The notes: generated by a model not told the origin, from the letters alone. Numbered from the stretch's first letter, positions 33,578 through 43,510 are shown. The stretch is DNA of 46,939 nt from Muribaculaceae bacterium (GCA_017547845.1 JAFYNZ010000001.1:1-46939); one strand, 5' to 3'. Numbers and translations are program-made.

Positions 33578-36256
33578 ATGAGAATAACGTTTAATATTAA
33601 TTATCGTACACAGTGGGGCGAAAGCCTTTACATCTGTGGTGACATACCTGAATTGGGTGGCGGTGACCAGCAAAAGGCTGTGCCGATGAATATCATCGGA
33701 GCCGAAATGTGGTCGCTCGACATCGATGTTCCGGCTAAAGCAAAAGATTTCAACTACTACTACATCGTTAAGGCAGAGAATGCTCCATGGCGTTTTGAGT
33801 GGGGCGTGCCTCACATGCTGCGTATCGGTAAGGGTGTGAAGAAAATGGTCGTTAATGACCGTTGGCAAGACACTCCGATGGATAAGCCATACTACTCTTC
33901 AGCATTTGTCGATGGTATGCTCTATCGTCCTTGTCGCGATCAGCAGTTGAGTGCAGAAGCCGGAGAGTTGAACATTCGTATCGCTGCACCGATGATTCAG
34001 CCTGATGAGATTCTTGCAATCTCAGGCGAGGGCTCGGCTTTGGGCGACTGGGATGTGAAGCAGGCAGTCCGCATGAATGATGCCAACTTCCCAATCTGGG
34101 AAGCCAACCTTGACATCGCTTCATTGAAGGACTCGTTTGAATATAAGTTTGTAATCCTCAAGAAGGATACGCTCGACGTAGTGGCATGGGAAATGCGCAA
34201 CAATCATCGCATGGAGCTTGCGCCATATCGTGGTTACGACCATATCGTTGTGAGTGGTATGCGTTTTGTCAATCCGTTGCAGCCATGGAAATGTGCCGGT
34301 ACGGCTATCCCGACATTCTCAGTGCGCACTGAGGAAGACTTCGGTGTCGGTGACTTTATGGACCTCAAGAAGATGGTCGATTGGTGCAAGATGACAGGTC
34401 AGAAGGTGCTTCAGCTTTTGCCTATTAATGACACTACGATGACAGGATCATGGACAGACTCTTATCCTTATAACGCCAACTCTACGTTTGCGCTCCACCC
34501 AATGTATATCCGCCTCTCGGCAGTGGGTAAGCTCAAAAATAAGGAGCGTCAAGAATACTTCGATAACCTCGGTCGAGAACTCAATACACTTGCTGATGTA
34601 GACTACGAACGTGTCAACAATGGCAAGAAAGAATTCCTCAAAGAGATTTTTGCTGAAAAGTGTGCATCTACTCAACGCGAAAAAGCTTACAAAGCATTTA
34701 TCGCTGAAAACGAATATTGGTTGAAGCCATACGCAGCATTCTGCGTGCTTCGCGACATCAACGGTACGCCTGAAATGGCTAAATGGGGCGATTACGCTGT
34801 CTATGATGATGCTAAGGTCGACGCTTTCTGTGCCGAACACGATAAGGAGATAAAATATGTCTACTTCGTTCAGTATCACCTTGATAAGCAACTTAAAGAG
34901 GTGCGCAACTATGCTCACCAGCAGGGTGTAGTCCTCAAGGGTGACATTCCTATCGGCATCAGCCGCACAAGTGCAGATGCATGGCAATATCCTCACCTCT
35001 TCTTCATGGGTTGTCAAGCGGGTGCTCCACCTGATGACTTCTCTATCCTCGGTCAGAATTGGGGCTTCCCGACCTACAACTGGGAAGAGATGGCCAAAGA
35101 TGGCTTCGCATGGTGGAAAGCTCGTTTCCGTAAGATGGCAGAATATTTTGACGCATATCGCATCGACCACGTGCTTGGTTTCTTCCGTATCTGGCAAATC
35201 CCTATGGATGCTGTCCATGGTCTTCTTGGTACGTTCAACCCTGCAATGCCTTACTCAGTCGATGAGCTCCGCAACGACTACGATTTCTGGATTAATCCTG
35301 ATGTTCACGCTCGTCCATTCATCATGGAATGGTTGTTGACCGATTTCTTCGGACAATACACAGCTGAAGCCAAGGAACGTTTCCTTGTCGACCTCGGTTA
35401 TGGTCGCTATGAACTCAGAGAAGAGTTCAACACTCAACGCAAGGTGGCTGACTATTTCTGCTCTGCAGAGAAGAGTGAAAAGGACGAGATGCTTGAAAAT
35501 GCTCTTATGGGCTTAATCGACGATGTGCTTTTCATCGAAGATGCTGATCAAAAGGGCAAATATCACCCACGTATCTCAGGCCAACACACCTATAGTTATC
35601 GTGCATTGTCGGAATACGAAAAGTGGTGCTACGATCGTCTTTACAACGACTTCTTCTATCGTCGTCACAACGAGTTCTGGTATGGCAAGGCAATGTGGAA
35701 GCTCCCTCCATTGCTTGAATCGACCTCAATGTTGACTTGTGCTGAAGACTTAGGTATGATTCCTGACTGCGTGCCTGCAGTGATGGATGCTCTTCAGATT
35801 TTGGCACTCGAAATCCAACGTATGCCTAAGGATCCGAAGGTGGAATTCGGCAACACTTGGTCATACCCTTACTACTCTGTCTGCACAACATCTACTCACG
35901 ACATGCCGGGCATACGTGCATGGTGGGAAAGCGACAAGGCGATGTCTCAACGCTTCTACAACAATGTGCTTCACGAAGGTGGCGAAGCTCCTTACTTCGC
36001 AGAGCCATGGATTTGCAGCAAGATTGTAGACTTGCATCTCAACTCACCTGCAATGTTGTGTGTGCTTCCGCTTCAAGACTGGTTGTCAATCGATGGTCAG
36101 CTCCGTCGTCAGAACCCTAACGAAGAGCTTATCAACATTCCTGCTATCAGCCGTCACTACTGGCGCTATAGAATGCACATCACAGTCGAGCAGTTGATGA
36201 ATGAGACTACATTCAACGAGTCAATGCGTGGCATGATTGCTCACTCAGGTCGATAA
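33578..36256 (+). CDS. malQ: 4-alpha-glucanotransferase (GH77) with starch-binding modules
   Basis: The 892-residue enzyme rearranges maltodextrins by moving alpha-1,4-glucan segments. Two N-terminal starch-binding (CBM20-like) modules are visible: about 1-110 (TFNINYRTQWGESLYICGDIPELGGGD) and 130-230 (ISGEGSALGDWDVKQAVRMND). The GH77 barrel follows from about 245. The nucleophile region is DAYRIDHVLGFFRIWQIP, the acid/base region LTCAEDLGMIPDCVP, and the third acid lies in TSTHDMPGIRAWW. It is the long Bacteroidota type, about 200 residues more than plain MalQ. No signal peptide is seen, so it acts inside the cell on imported or stored glucan. It stands alone after nrdJ; a TAATTTTA at 33514 is only near a -7 box. 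Confidence 0.95.
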   Translation: MRITFNINYRTQWGESLYICGDIPELGGGDQQKAVPMNIIGAEMWSLDIDVPAKAKDFNYYYIVKAENAPWRFEWGVPHMLRIGKGVKKMVVNDRWQDTPMDKPYYSSAFVDGMLYRPCRDQQLSAEAGELNIRIAAPMIQPDEILAISGEGSALGDWDVKQAVRMNDANFPIWEANLDIASLKDSFEYKFVILKKDTLDVVAWEMRNNHRMELAPYRGYDHIVVSGMRFVNPLQPWKCAGTAIPTFSVRTEEDFGVGDFMDLKKMVDWCKMTGQKVLQLLPINDTTMTGSWTDSYPYNANSTFALHPMYIRLSAVGKLKNKERQEYFDNLGRELNTLADVDYERVNNGKKEFLKEIFAEKCASTQREKAYKAFIAENEYWLKPYAAFCVLRDINGTPEMAKWGDYAVYDDAKVDAFCAEHDKEIKYVYFVQYHLDKQLKEVRNYAHQQGVVLKGDIPIGISRTSADAWQYPHLFFMGCQAGAPPDDFSILGQNWGFPTYNWEEMAKDGFAWWKARFRKMAEYFDAYRIDHVLGFFRIWQIPMDAVHGLLGTFNPAMPYSVDELRNDYDFWINPDVHARPFIMEWLLTDFFGQYTAEAKERFLVDLGYGRYELREEFNTQRKVADYFCSAEKSEKDEMLENALMGLIDDVLFIEDADQKGKYHPRISGQHTYSYRALSEYEKWCYDRLYNDFFYRRHNEFWYGKAMWKLPPLLESTSMLTCAEDLGMIPDCVPAVMDALQILALEIQRMPKDPKVEFGNTWSYPYYSVCTTSTHDMPGIRAWWESDKAMSQRFYNNVLHEGGEAPYFAEPWICSKIVDLHLNSPAMLCVLPLQDWLSIDGQLRRQNPNEELINIPAISRHYWRYRMHITVEQLMNETTFNESMRGMIAHSGR

Positions 36257-36279
36257 GAGATATCGACACAATATAAAAG

Positions 36280-36314
36280 TTAAGGCTGCGACCATCGGAG
36301 GTTAGCAGCCTTAA
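36280..36314. terminator. terminator between malQ and the DUF4270 gene
   Basis: TTAAGGCTGC (36280-36289) pairs perfectly with GCAGCCTTAA (36305-36314). A T-rich tail follows better on minus (CTTTTATAT) than on plus. The flanking genes converge, so it probably serves both. Confidence 0.75.
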
Positions 36315-36365
36315 TGCTTATTGTGAGAAATTGTGATTTAGTCGAGAGTGGTCTCGCTGTCTCGT

Positions 36366-37796
36366 TTAGTAGCGAAGGTTTTGCTTAGAGAACATGAATT
36401 TGACCTTAGCTTTGTCGAGGTTGAGTCTGCCCATAGTCGGACGCGAGATGAACGGAGTGCACTTAGTGACAACGGTAGTTGACTCGTACGCATTTTGTGC
36501 TTCGGTAGTCATCCACACAGGGACCAACGTAAACTTGCAGTCTTCTTCGCTTACAGCCTCACCAGAATGCAACAAGTCGAGAATGTATTGGCGCATTGAA
36601 GTGAAGTTGTAGCATTGAGTCGAAGAGTTGTATTCAGCCCAGAAAGAGTTCTTGCCGTTAGGCACCTTCTTGTCGGCAAAGAATTTGTCCATCTCAGATG
36701 TCTTCACCATTAATAAATAAGGTGGAGGCAACAATCCATGGTCGTTCTTGACATTCTCAACCGGGATGGATAGCGTCAAATCGTTGATGACAGCCATGTT
36801 GAAGCCCGCAGTGTTGTATTTGTCGAGGATGGCTTGTGCAGGGAAGTCGATTTCGACATTGTAACCGACAGGTGCAACGACGATGGTTTCGCCCGCGTCA
36901 ATGCGGTTTTTAAGACTTTGCGATGGGCGATACTTGATGTTGTTGCTTGATACGATCTCAGGCGACACGCAGAAGAGAGTGGCAGAGTCGACCATGACAG
37001 AGTCTTTAGTTACCGGTATGTTGTTTTCCACTACAGTCACTCGCTTAGTGTGGTGATAGTAGGAGATGACTTCAGTGTTGGTGATGTCGACCACAAGGCC
37101 CTTGCCAAACGTTGGCTTGACATAGATGCCGGCAAAGTATTCGGCAAAAGAGGCAGGACTTTGGAATGTCGATGGGTTGGTGCGATATTCGGTTACGACC
37201 TTAGTCGAAAAGTCCTTAGGCAATTTCACCCAGATGGCGCGTTCCCATGTAGGGTTGTAGTTGTCGCCGTAATATTGACCTTTGAACACCTCATCGTTCA
37301 TGCCGAGGTGAGAAGCTGTGTAGCTCTTCACGCCGATAGGGTTTGATGGGTCGTAGTAACCGGTCGGCTCAAAATTGTTGTCGATATCGCTTGGGAGTTG
37401 CTTAGTTAGCTGGTAGATCTTTAGCTGTTGAGGAGCCAAAGAGTCGCCTGTGAAAGCTGTGTTGGCAAATCTGAAGCGTACTCTCATTGAGTCGACATTT
37501 TCGGTCGGAATACTGTCAGGTATACCCAAAGAGCCTGCTGCCATGAGTTGAGACACAAACGAGCAGTCCAAGTCGCCATACTCAGGCACCGATAGATGTC
37601 CGAGCAATTGTGTCATAGACTTGGAGTTGATGGTGGTGTATTCTATAGAGCGACCTGTCACCACAAAAGTGGAGTCAATCTCGATAGAAACATCTCCTCT
37701 GAGCAATGAATCCCCAGGAAGGTAACTGCCATCTTCGCATGAAAACAAAGAAAGGCATGCCAAAGGGATTGCGTATAGGAGTCGTTTAATCTTCAT
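36366..37796 (-). CDS. DUF4270 family lipoprotein
   Basis: The 476-residue surface or periplasmic lipoprotein has a short signal and lipobox (LACLSLFSC, Cys20). A mostly beta, serine/threonine-rich body follows. The layout (CEDGSYLPGDSLLRGDVSIEIDSTFVV ... STTVVTKCTPFISRPTMGRLNLDKAKVKF) matches DUF4270 as I recall it; that family's role is unknown. The start at 37796 is chosen over 37832 because it gives a standard lipoprotein signal. It overlaps the end of the GT5-domain gene by 11 bases, so the two are translationally coupled. That pairing recurs in Bacteroidales and hints at a glycan-linked role (inference). Confidence 0.8.
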   Translation of the reverse strand: MKIKRLLYAIPLACLSLFSCEDGSYLPGDSLLRGDVSIEIDSTFVVTGRSIEYTTINSKSMTQLLGHLSVPEYGDLDCSFVSQLMAAGSLGIPDSIPTENVDSMRVRFRFANTAFTGDSLAPQQLKIYQLTKQLPSDIDNNFEPTGYYDPSNPIGVKSYTASHLGMNDEVFKGQYYGDNYNPTWERAIWVKLPKDFSTKVVTEYRTNPSTFQSPASFAEYFAGIYVKPTFGKGLVVDITNTEVISYYHHTKRVTVVENNIPVTKDSVMVDSATLFCVSPEIVSSNNIKYRPSQSLKNRIDAGETIVVAPVGYNVEIDFPAQAILDKYNTAGFNMAVINDLTLSIPVENVKNDHGLLPPPYLLMVKTSEMDKFFADKKVPNGKNSFWAEYNSSTQCYNFTSMRQYILDLLHSGEAVSEEDCKFTLVPVWMTTEAQNAYESTTVVTKCTPFISRPTMGRLNLDKAKVKFMFSKQNLRY

Positions 37797-38610
37797 TTGG
37801 AATAAGTGAATTGTAGAATTCTTTATATGCATCGACGCCTTCTGAAGCCTTGTCGAATGTCATGTAGGGGATACCCTTAGCCTTAACATATTCTTCCAAA
37901 GCAGGGTCTACATTTTCAGTGCCGAATACGACAGCATCGCTGAAATCGATTGCGATGCGATGCATGGCATTGATGTCGAGGTTTTCAACATCGATAGCGT
38001 CAAGCATAGGGTCGCAGATGTTGTCCATCTTGAGCTTTTCGATCATGCGAGGGTCGAGCTTGTCTTCGTACTTGTTGTCGAAGATGGTGTAGACCACCTT
38101 TGCATCGCGGAAGCAAGGGTCTTCGTGATACATTTTCTTAAGGTAGGCCGGTGTCAAGAATGATACCCATCCGCTGCAATGCACGATTGATGGACTCCAG
38201 CTTGACTTCTTGACTGTCTCCATTGTGCCACGAGCGAAGAAGATGGCTCTCTCGTCGTTGTCGTTGCGGTTGCTGCCGAAGTCATCGATGTCGGAATCGC
38301 TCTTCTGGAAGAAGTCGTCGCTATCGATGAAATAGACTTGGATTCTTGAAGGTTGAAGCGAAGCGACCTTGATGATGAGAGGGTGGTCAGTGTCATCGAT
38401 GATAATGTTCATGCCACTGAGGCGGATCACTTCGTGAAGCTGGTTGCGACGTTCGTTGATAGACCCGTATTTAGGCATGAATACTCTGACCTCAAAGCCC
38501 TTCTTTGCGTGGATACCTTGAGGGATTTTGTTGCCAATCAATGACTCAGGTGTCTCTGCGAGGTATGGTTTCACCTCTTGAGCGACATATAAAATTCGTT
38601 TATCTGCCAT
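37786..38610 (-). CDS. glycogen/starch synthase catalytic-domain protein, GT5 half only
   Basis: The 274-residue protein matches the N-terminal (GT5) half of glycogen synthase: ILYVAQEVKPYLAETPESLIGNKIPQGIHAKKGFEVRVFMPKYGSINERR at the start, and VHCSGWVSFLTPAYLKKMYHEDPCFRDAKVVYTIFD in the middle. Family features are altered (the usual VHAHDW reads VHCSGW, and a KxGGLGDV motif is replaced by TPESLIGNK). The C-terminal GT-B half with the nucleotide-sugar site is absent. Full synthases are about 480-550 residues. It is therefore unlikely to be a normal synthase and may be a regulatory or binding protein. The stop codon lies within the next gene, so the short length is not a simple break in the window. 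The start at 38610 fits the family opening. Confidence 0.85.
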   Translation of the reverse strand: MADKRILYVAQEVKPYLAETPESLIGNKIPQGIHAKKGFEVRVFMPKYGSINERRNQLHEVIRLSGMNIIIDDTDHPLIIKVASLQPSRIQVYFIDSDDFFQKSDSDIDDFGSNRNDNDERAIFFARGTMETVKKSSWSPSIVHCSGWVSFLTPAYLKKMYHEDPCFRDAKVVYTIFDNKYEDKLDPRMIEKLKMDNICDPMLDAIDVENLDINAMHRIAIDFSDAVVFGTENVDPALEEYVKAKGIPYMTFDKASEGVDAYKEFYNSLIPNED

Positions 38611-38650
38611 AGTTAGTTTTCTTGTTAAATTGCATAGACGCAATATTTTG

Positions 38651-38685
38651 CAAAGTTACGAAAAAATATTGGATTTATGGCCAAA
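38651..38685 (-). promoter_or_regulatory. promoter for the GT5/DUF4270 pair
   Basis: On minus TAACTTTG (38658 down to 38651) fits the -7 box. A TTTG lies 23 bases upstream, slightly far. Confidence 0.55.
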
Positions 38686-38748
38686 AGCTGGCTTTGGTCG
38701 GTGATTTTAAAATACTTTAAGATTTAGCGACCATTTTTTCTTGATTTA

Positions 38749-38781
38749 TTTGATGAGTTGGCAAATAATTGATTAATTTTG
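38749..38781 (+). promoter_or_regulatory. promoter for panC-panD-ffh-folD
   Basis: TTTG (38749-38752), 21 bases, then TAATTTTG (38774-38781). The ATG is 72 bases downstream. Confidence 0.75.
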
Positions 38782-38853
38782 CAGATTAAATCATAGAATT
38801 AACCTCACAGATAAGGATTAGGTTTTGTCTGTGGATTTTTTATCGACGTAAAA

Positions 38854-39708
38854 ATGAAAATTTTAAGAACCGTAAAGGATCTGAAAGAGTTTACGCTATC
38901 GTTGAAAAACGAAGGAAAGACTGTGGGCTTGGTGCCGACTATGGGCGCATTGCATGCAGGTCATATATCACTTGTGGACAGAGCTGTGGCCGACAACGAC
39001 GCAACTATCGTAAGCGTCTTTGTCAATCCTACGCAGTTTAACAATCCTGCCGACCTTGCGACATATCCTCGCAACGAGCAGGCCGATTTCGAGTTGCTCG
39101 AAAAAGCCAATGCTACAGCAGTGTTCGCTCCATCGGTCGAAGAGATTTATCCGGAGGGTGAAAGCGAGCAGACTCATGTGTTTGACCTCGGAAGCGTGGC
39201 AGAAGTGATGGAGGGCAAGTTCCGTCCGGGACACTTCCAAGGCGTGGCTCAGATAGTCAGCAAGTTGTTTAGAATGGTTGAGCCTACTTATGCCTACTTC
39301 GGCGAGAAGGATTTCCAACAGGTAGCAGTGATTCGTCGTATGGCGATGACAGAAGGCATCGACATCAACATCGTCTCTTGTCCTATCAAGCGTGAAGATG
39401 ACGGATTGGCAATGTCAAGTCGTAATGTGCGTCTGACCGAGTCACAACGTGCAACTGCACCGGGCATCTATGCTGCATTGAAATATAGCCTCGAATATTC
39501 ACAAGCTCATAGCGTGGCCGCGACTCACGACACAGTGGTCGAACGCATCAATGCTTTGCCTAAGTGTGAGGTGGAGTATTTCTCTATAGTCGACGGCATA
39601 ACGCTTCAGCCTATCGAGGAATGGACAGATTCAGAGTACATAGTGGGTTGCATCACAGTCTATTGTGGTGATGTGCGACTCATAGATAATATAACATATC
39701 GAAAATAA
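38854..39708 (+). CDS. panC: pantothenate synthetase
   Basis: The 284-residue enzyme joins pantoate and beta-alanine with ATP to give pantothenate (vitamin B5). The HxGH-type motif [11 protein letters not shown] is at 30-40. The [13 protein letters not shown] (pantoate site), FGEKDFQQ (KMSKS-like region) and SSRN segments follow. The length is standard. It heads a plus-strand run and is followed after 11 bases by panD, which makes its beta-alanine substrate, so the two steps are linked by position. No panB is in this window. Confidence 0.98.
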   Translation: MKILRTVKDLKEFTLSLKNEGKTVGLVPTMGALHAGHISLVDRAVADNDATIVSVFVNPTQFNNPADLATYPRNEQADFELLEKANATAVFAPSVEEIYPEGESEQTHVFDLGSVAEVMEGKFRPGHFQGVAQIVSKLFRMVEPTYAYFGEKDFQQVAVIRRMAMTEGIDINIVSCPIKREDDGLAMSSRNVRLTESQRATAPGIYAALKYSLEYSQAHSVAATHDTVVERINALPKCEVEYFSIVDGITLQPIEEWTDSEYIVGCITVYCGDVRLIDNITYRK

Positions 39709-39719
39709 ACCAGTAAGCC

Positions 39720-40067
39720 ATGTTGATAGAGATGATGAAATCAAAGATTCATCGTGTGACAGTCACCGAAGCGAATCTTAACTACATCGGAAGCATTACA
39801 ATCGACCAAGACTTGATGGACGCTGCCAACATCTTTGAGGGTGAGCGTGTCTATATAGTCAACAACAACAATGGTGAGAGATTTGACACCTACACCATAT
39901 CAGGCAAGCGCGGAAGCGGAGTGGTGTGTCTCAATGGTGCGGCTGCACGCAAGGTTCAGCCGGGCGATGTCGTAATCATTATGGCATATGCTCAGATGAC
40001 TCCCGAAGAGGCTAAGGATTTCCGTCCTTCAGTCATTTTCCCTGATACGGCTACAAATAAATTGTAA
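39720..40067 (+). CDS. panD: aspartate 1-decarboxylase (pyruvoyl type)
   Basis: The 115-residue proenzyme makes beta-alanine from aspartate. The self-cleavage site Gly24-Ser25 (YIGSITID) is at the expected position, and Ser25 becomes the pyruvoyl group. [21 protein letters not shown] and the later [32 protein letters not shown] are family blocks. A leading MLIE places the start at 39720. It sits between panC and ffh. Confidence 0.98.
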   Translation: MLIEMMKSKIHRVTVTEANLNYIGSITIDQDLMDAANIFEGERVYIVNNNNGERFDTYTISGKRGSGVVCLNGAAARKVQPGDVVIIMAYAQMTPEEAKDFRPSVIFPDTATNKL

Positions 40068-40084
40068 AACAACACAACAAATAT

Positions 40085-41425
40085 ATGTTTGAAAATCTAT
40101 CGGAACGCCTGGAGCGTTCGTTTAAAATCCTTAAAGGTCAAGGCAAGATTACAGAAATCAATGTTGCCGAAACTCTCAAAGACGTTCGTCGTGCACTTCT
40201 TGATGCCGACGTAAACTATAAGGTGGCTAAGCAGTTCACCGACACTGTCAAGGCTAAGGCTATGGGTCAAAACGTTATCAACGCTTTGAAGCCTGAGCAA
40301 GTGATGGTGAAGATTGTGCATGATGAGCTCGCTGCTCTTATGGGTGGCCAAGAAGCTCCTCTCAACATCAATGGCAATCCTGCCATCATCTTGATGTCGG
40401 GTCTTCAGGGTTCGGGTAAGACTACCTTCTCAGGTAAGTTGGCTCGTAAGCTCAAGTCATCTAAGGGTAAGCGTCCGTTGCTCGTGGCTTGTGACGTCTA
40501 TCGTCCTGCAGCGATTGAGCAGCTCCGTGTGCTCGGTGAAAGCATCAGTGTGCCTGTGTATATGGAAGAGGACAACAAGAATCCTGTCCAAATCGCTCTT
40601 AACGCTATCGCTTACGCCAAGTCTCACCACTATGACCTCGTGATTGTCGATACAGCCGGTCGTCTTGCTGTCGACCAGCAGATGATGGACGAAATCGCTG
40701 CTATCAAGGAAGCAATTCACCCTCATGAGACACTCTTCGTCGTTGACTCGATGACAGGTCAAGATGCTGTCAACACTGCTAAAGAATTCAACGATCGTCT
40801 CGACTTCGACGGCGTAGTATTGACAAAGCTTGATGGTGACACCCGCGGTGGTGCTGCATTGTCTATCCGTACAGTAGTCAACAAGCCTATTAAGTACATC
40901 GGCTCTGGCGAAAAGCTTGAAGACCTCCAAGAATTCAATCCTGAAGGTATGGCAAGCCGTATACTCGGCATGGGTGACATCGTGGAAATCGCTAAACGTG
41001 CGCAAGAAATCTACGACCAGAAGGAAGCTGAGCGTCTCCAAGAAAAAATCAAGAAAAACAAGTTTGACTTCGACGACTTCCTCAAGCAAATCCAGCAGAT
41101 TAAGAAGATGGGTAACCTCAAGGAGTTGGCGTCAATGATTCCCGGTGTCGGCAAGGCTATCAAGGACATCGATATCGACGACAATGCATTCAAGGGCATC
41201 GAGGCTATCATCAACTCAATGACTCCGGAAGAACGTCGCCGCCCTGAAATCATCAACGGCAGCCGTCGTCAGCGCATTGCTCGCGGTTCGGGTACAAACA
41301 TCGTAGATGTCAATCGTCTTATCAAGCAATTCGAAGAAACTCGTAAGATGATGCACATGGCCACTACGATGAAGAATCCGATGAAGATGATGAAGCAAAT
41401 GAAGGCTCAAGGCCGACGCAGATAA
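40085..41425 (+). CDS. ffh: signal recognition particle protein Ffh
   Basis: The 446-residue GTPase binds signal sequences of membrane and secreted proteins and, with 4.5S RNA, hands them to FtsY. The N domain opens MFENLSERLERSFK. The G domain has its P-loop GLQGSGKTT at 106-114, DTAGRLAVDQQMM, and TKLDGDTRGGAALS. The methionine-rich M domain closes the protein with the RNA-binding SRRQRIARGSGT, then MMHMATTMKNPMKMMKQMKA. The length is standard. It is 17 bases after panD. No 4.5S RNA is recognised in the window. Confidence 0.98.
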   Translation: MFENLSERLERSFKILKGQGKITEINVAETLKDVRRALLDADVNYKVAKQFTDTVKAKAMGQNVINALKPEQVMVKIVHDELAALMGGQEAPLNINGNPAIILMSGLQGSGKTTFSGKLARKLKSSKGKRPLLVACDVYRPAAIEQLRVLGESISVPVYMEEDNKNPVQIALNAIAYAKSHHYDLVIVDTAGRLAVDQQMMDEIAAIKEAIHPHETLFVVDSMTGQDAVNTAKEFNDRLDFDGVVLTKLDGDTRGGAALSIRTVVNKPIKYIGSGEKLEDLQEFNPEGMASRILGMGDIVEIAKRAQEIYDQKEAERLQEKIKKNKFDFDDFLKQIQQIKKMGNLKELASMIPGVGKAIKDIDIDDNAFKGIEAIINSMTPEERRRPEIINGSRRQRIARGSGTNIVDVNRLIKQFEETRKMMHMATTMKNPMKMMKQMKAQGRRR

Positions 41426-41453
41426 TTATTAACAACCTTTAATCACTAAATAT

Positions 41454-42338
41454 ATGCAGATAATCGACGGTAAACAGACTGCTAAAGACATTAAGAGAGA
41501 AATAGCAGAAGAAGTTGCAAAGTTAGTCGCTTCAGGTCAACGCCCTCCTCATTTGGCTGCAATCCTTGTGGGTAATGACGGCGGTAGCGAGACTTATGTC
41601 GCTAACAAAGTGAAAGCGTGTGAAGATTGTGGATTCGAAAGCTCTACATTGCGCTTTGATGCCACTATCACAGAGGATGAGTTGATTGCTCACATCAAGG
41701 GCCTTAACGAGAATCCCAATGTTGACGGATTTATCGTTCAGCTACCTTTACCAAAGCACATCAATGAAGAAAGAGTGATTGAAGCAATTGATTATCACAA
41801 AGATGTCGATGGTTTCCATCCTATCAATGTGGGTCGTCTGTCAATCGGCTTGCCTGGTTTCAAGTCAGCGACACCTTCAGGTATCATCGAGTTGCTCGAC
41901 CGTTATCATATCGATACAAAGGGTAAACATGCTGTCGTGCTAGGCAGAAGCAACATCGTAGGCAAGCCTATCGCAATGCTTCTCATGCAGAAGGCTAAGC
42001 CTGGCGATTGTACAGTCACTGTGTGTCACTCATCTACACAAAATCTCAAGGAAATCTGTCTCCAAGCCGATATCATCATCGCTGCTTTGGGCTGTCCTGA
42101 GTTTGTCAAGGCTGATATGGTGAAGCCGGGTGCTGTGATTATCGATGTCGGCACAACTCGCGTGGCTGATGCGACTCGCCCTACAGGCTATCGCCTCACC
42201 GGTGATGTTGACTTTGCTAACGTGGCTGAAAAGGCATCTTATATCACTCCTGTTCCGGGTGGTGTCGGTCCGATGACAATCTGCTCATTGATGAAGAACA
42301 CGCTCCTTGCTCGTAAAGGTGAACTCTTTAATTTCTAA
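41454..42338 (+). CDS. folD: methylenetetrahydrofolate dehydrogenase/cyclohydrolase
   Basis: The 294-residue bifunctional enzyme interconverts 5,10-methylene- and 10-formyl-tetrahydrofolate. [14 protein letters not shown] (with the catalytic Lys), [23 protein letters not shown] and the C-terminal [13 protein letters not shown] motifs are intact. The NADP-binding fold is in the C-terminal half. It follows ffh by 28 bases. A hairpin with a T tract follows the stop codon. Confidence 0.98.
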   Translation: MQIIDGKQTAKDIKREIAEEVAKLVASGQRPPHLAAILVGNDGGSETYVANKVKACEDCGFESSTLRFDATITEDELIAHIKGLNENPNVDGFIVQLPLPKHINEERVIEAIDYHKDVDGFHPINVGRLSIGLPGFKSATPSGIIELLDRYHIDTKGKHAVVLGRSNIVGKPIAMLLMQKAKPGDCTVTVCHSSTQNLKEICLQADIIIAALGCPEFVKADMVKPGAVIIDVGTTRVADATRPTGYRLTGDVDFANVAEKASYITPVPGGVGPMTICSLMKNTLLARKGELFNF

Positions 42339-42352
42339 TTAATACATCATCA

Positions 42353-42400
42353 AAGGGACTCAATATGTGAGACATGTTCCACCTATTGGGTCCTTTTTAT
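42353..42400 (+). terminator. terminator-like hairpin between folD and capA
   Basis: GGACTCAATA (42356-42365) pairs with TATTGGGTCC (42384-42393), one G-T pair, and CTTTTTAT follows. An in-frame ATG of the next gene (42374) lies in the loop. It is either the end of the folD transcript or an attenuator before capA. Confidence 0.7.
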
Positions 42401-42415
42401 ATCCCTCTATTTGCT

Positions 42416-43510
42416 ATGAACCTAATGTTGTCGCTCTGCTTCTCATTGCTGTCGTTTCTCGTCGGTGCAGATAAGCCCGGAGAAAATGTCTCGGCAGAAC
42501 TTTTGTTTGTCGGTGATGCCATGCAGCATCAGGGTCAACTCGATCAGGCTCTTGCCAAGGGCAATGGTAAGGAATATGACTATTCGGAATGTTTCTCGCT
42601 GATTGCGCCGGAGATTATTAAGGCTGACTATGCTGTGTGCAATCTGGAAGTGCCTCTCGGAGGCGGTAGAAATTATAGTGGCTATCCATGTTTTTCTGCT
42701 CCCGATGCATATGCAAAGGCATTGAAAGATGCAGGGTTTGATATGTTTCTGACAGCCAACAACCATTGTCTCGACCGCTCGGATAAAGGGTTAAGACGCA
42801 CGCTGACAGCCCTCGACTCGTTGGGTGTGGACCATATTGGTACCTACAACAACGCTCAGCAACGCGACACGCTTGTGCCTTTCGTTAAGTCAATCAAAGG
42901 TATCAGGGTGGGTTTTCTCAACTATACTTATGGCACTAATGGCATAAATCCCAAAAGTGGGGCAGAGGTGTCGCTCATCGATAAGGCGAAGATGAAAGCT
43001 GAAATAGCGAAGACGCGTGAAGCCGGTGCTGAATTGATAGTCGTTTGTATGCACTGGGGAGTGGAGTATGTGTTGACTGAAAACGCTGAGCAGCGTCAAT
43101 TGGCACAATTTCTCATCGATCAAGGGGTCGACATGGTGATAGGAAGTCACCCTCACGTGATTCAACCGATGAAAATCGTCGTCGATGAAGCGACCGGCAA
43201 GCGAGTGCCTGTGGTCTACTCGTTGGGTAATTTCATCTCCAACATGAAGATAGTCGATGGTCGTGGAGGTGCGTTGGTGAGATGTCGCATAGAGCGTGCT
43301 GCAGATGGCAAAGCACGATTTGTCGAAGCAAATTATGACACGTTTTTCACCGTGCGACCTGTGGATGGAGGCACGGACTACATCGTCGTTCCATCGTGGA
43401 TGAGCGACCACATTCCTTCGACTCAGCGTTCGACTTGGGACGCTTTCGACCGAGCGGCACAGAAGGTGTTTGAAAAATACAATATCGATTTCCCTCGACT
43501 ACATCATTGA
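42416..43510 (+). CDS. CapA-family metallophosphoesterase-like protein
   Basis: The 364-residue protein belongs to the CapA/PgsA poly-gamma-glutamate family. LLFVGDAMQHQGQ, YAVCNLEVPLGGG, TANNHCLDRSDKGLRRTL, CMHWGVEY, DMVIGSHPHVIQP and VVYSLGNFIS are the metal and active-site blocks of its phosphoesterase fold. A hydrophobic N-terminus (LMLSLCFSLLSFLVGA) is a signal or anchor. The start at 42416 is chosen because the earlier ATG at 42374 lies in a hairpin loop. The family's role in Bacteroidota is not established; polymer synthesis genes (capB/capC) are absent here. Its last seven bases overlap the Sel1 gene tail to tail. Confidence 0.9.
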   Translation: MNLMLSLCFSLLSFLVGADKPGENVSAELLFVGDAMQHQGQLDQALAKGNGKEYDYSECFSLIAPEIIKADYAVCNLEVPLGGGRNYSGYPCFSAPDAYAKALKDAGFDMFLTANNHCLDRSDKGLRRTLTALDSLGVDHIGTYNNAQQRDTLVPFVKSIKGIRVGFLNYTYGTNGINPKSGAEVSLIDKAKMKAEIAKTREAGAELIVVCMHWGVEYVLTENAEQRQLAQFLIDQGVDMVIGSHPHVIQPMKIVVDEATGKRVPVVYSLGNFISNMKIVDGRGGALVRCRIERAADGKARFVEANYDTFFTVRPVDGGTDYIVVPSWMSDHIPSTQRSTWDAFDRAAQKVFEKYNIDFPRLHH

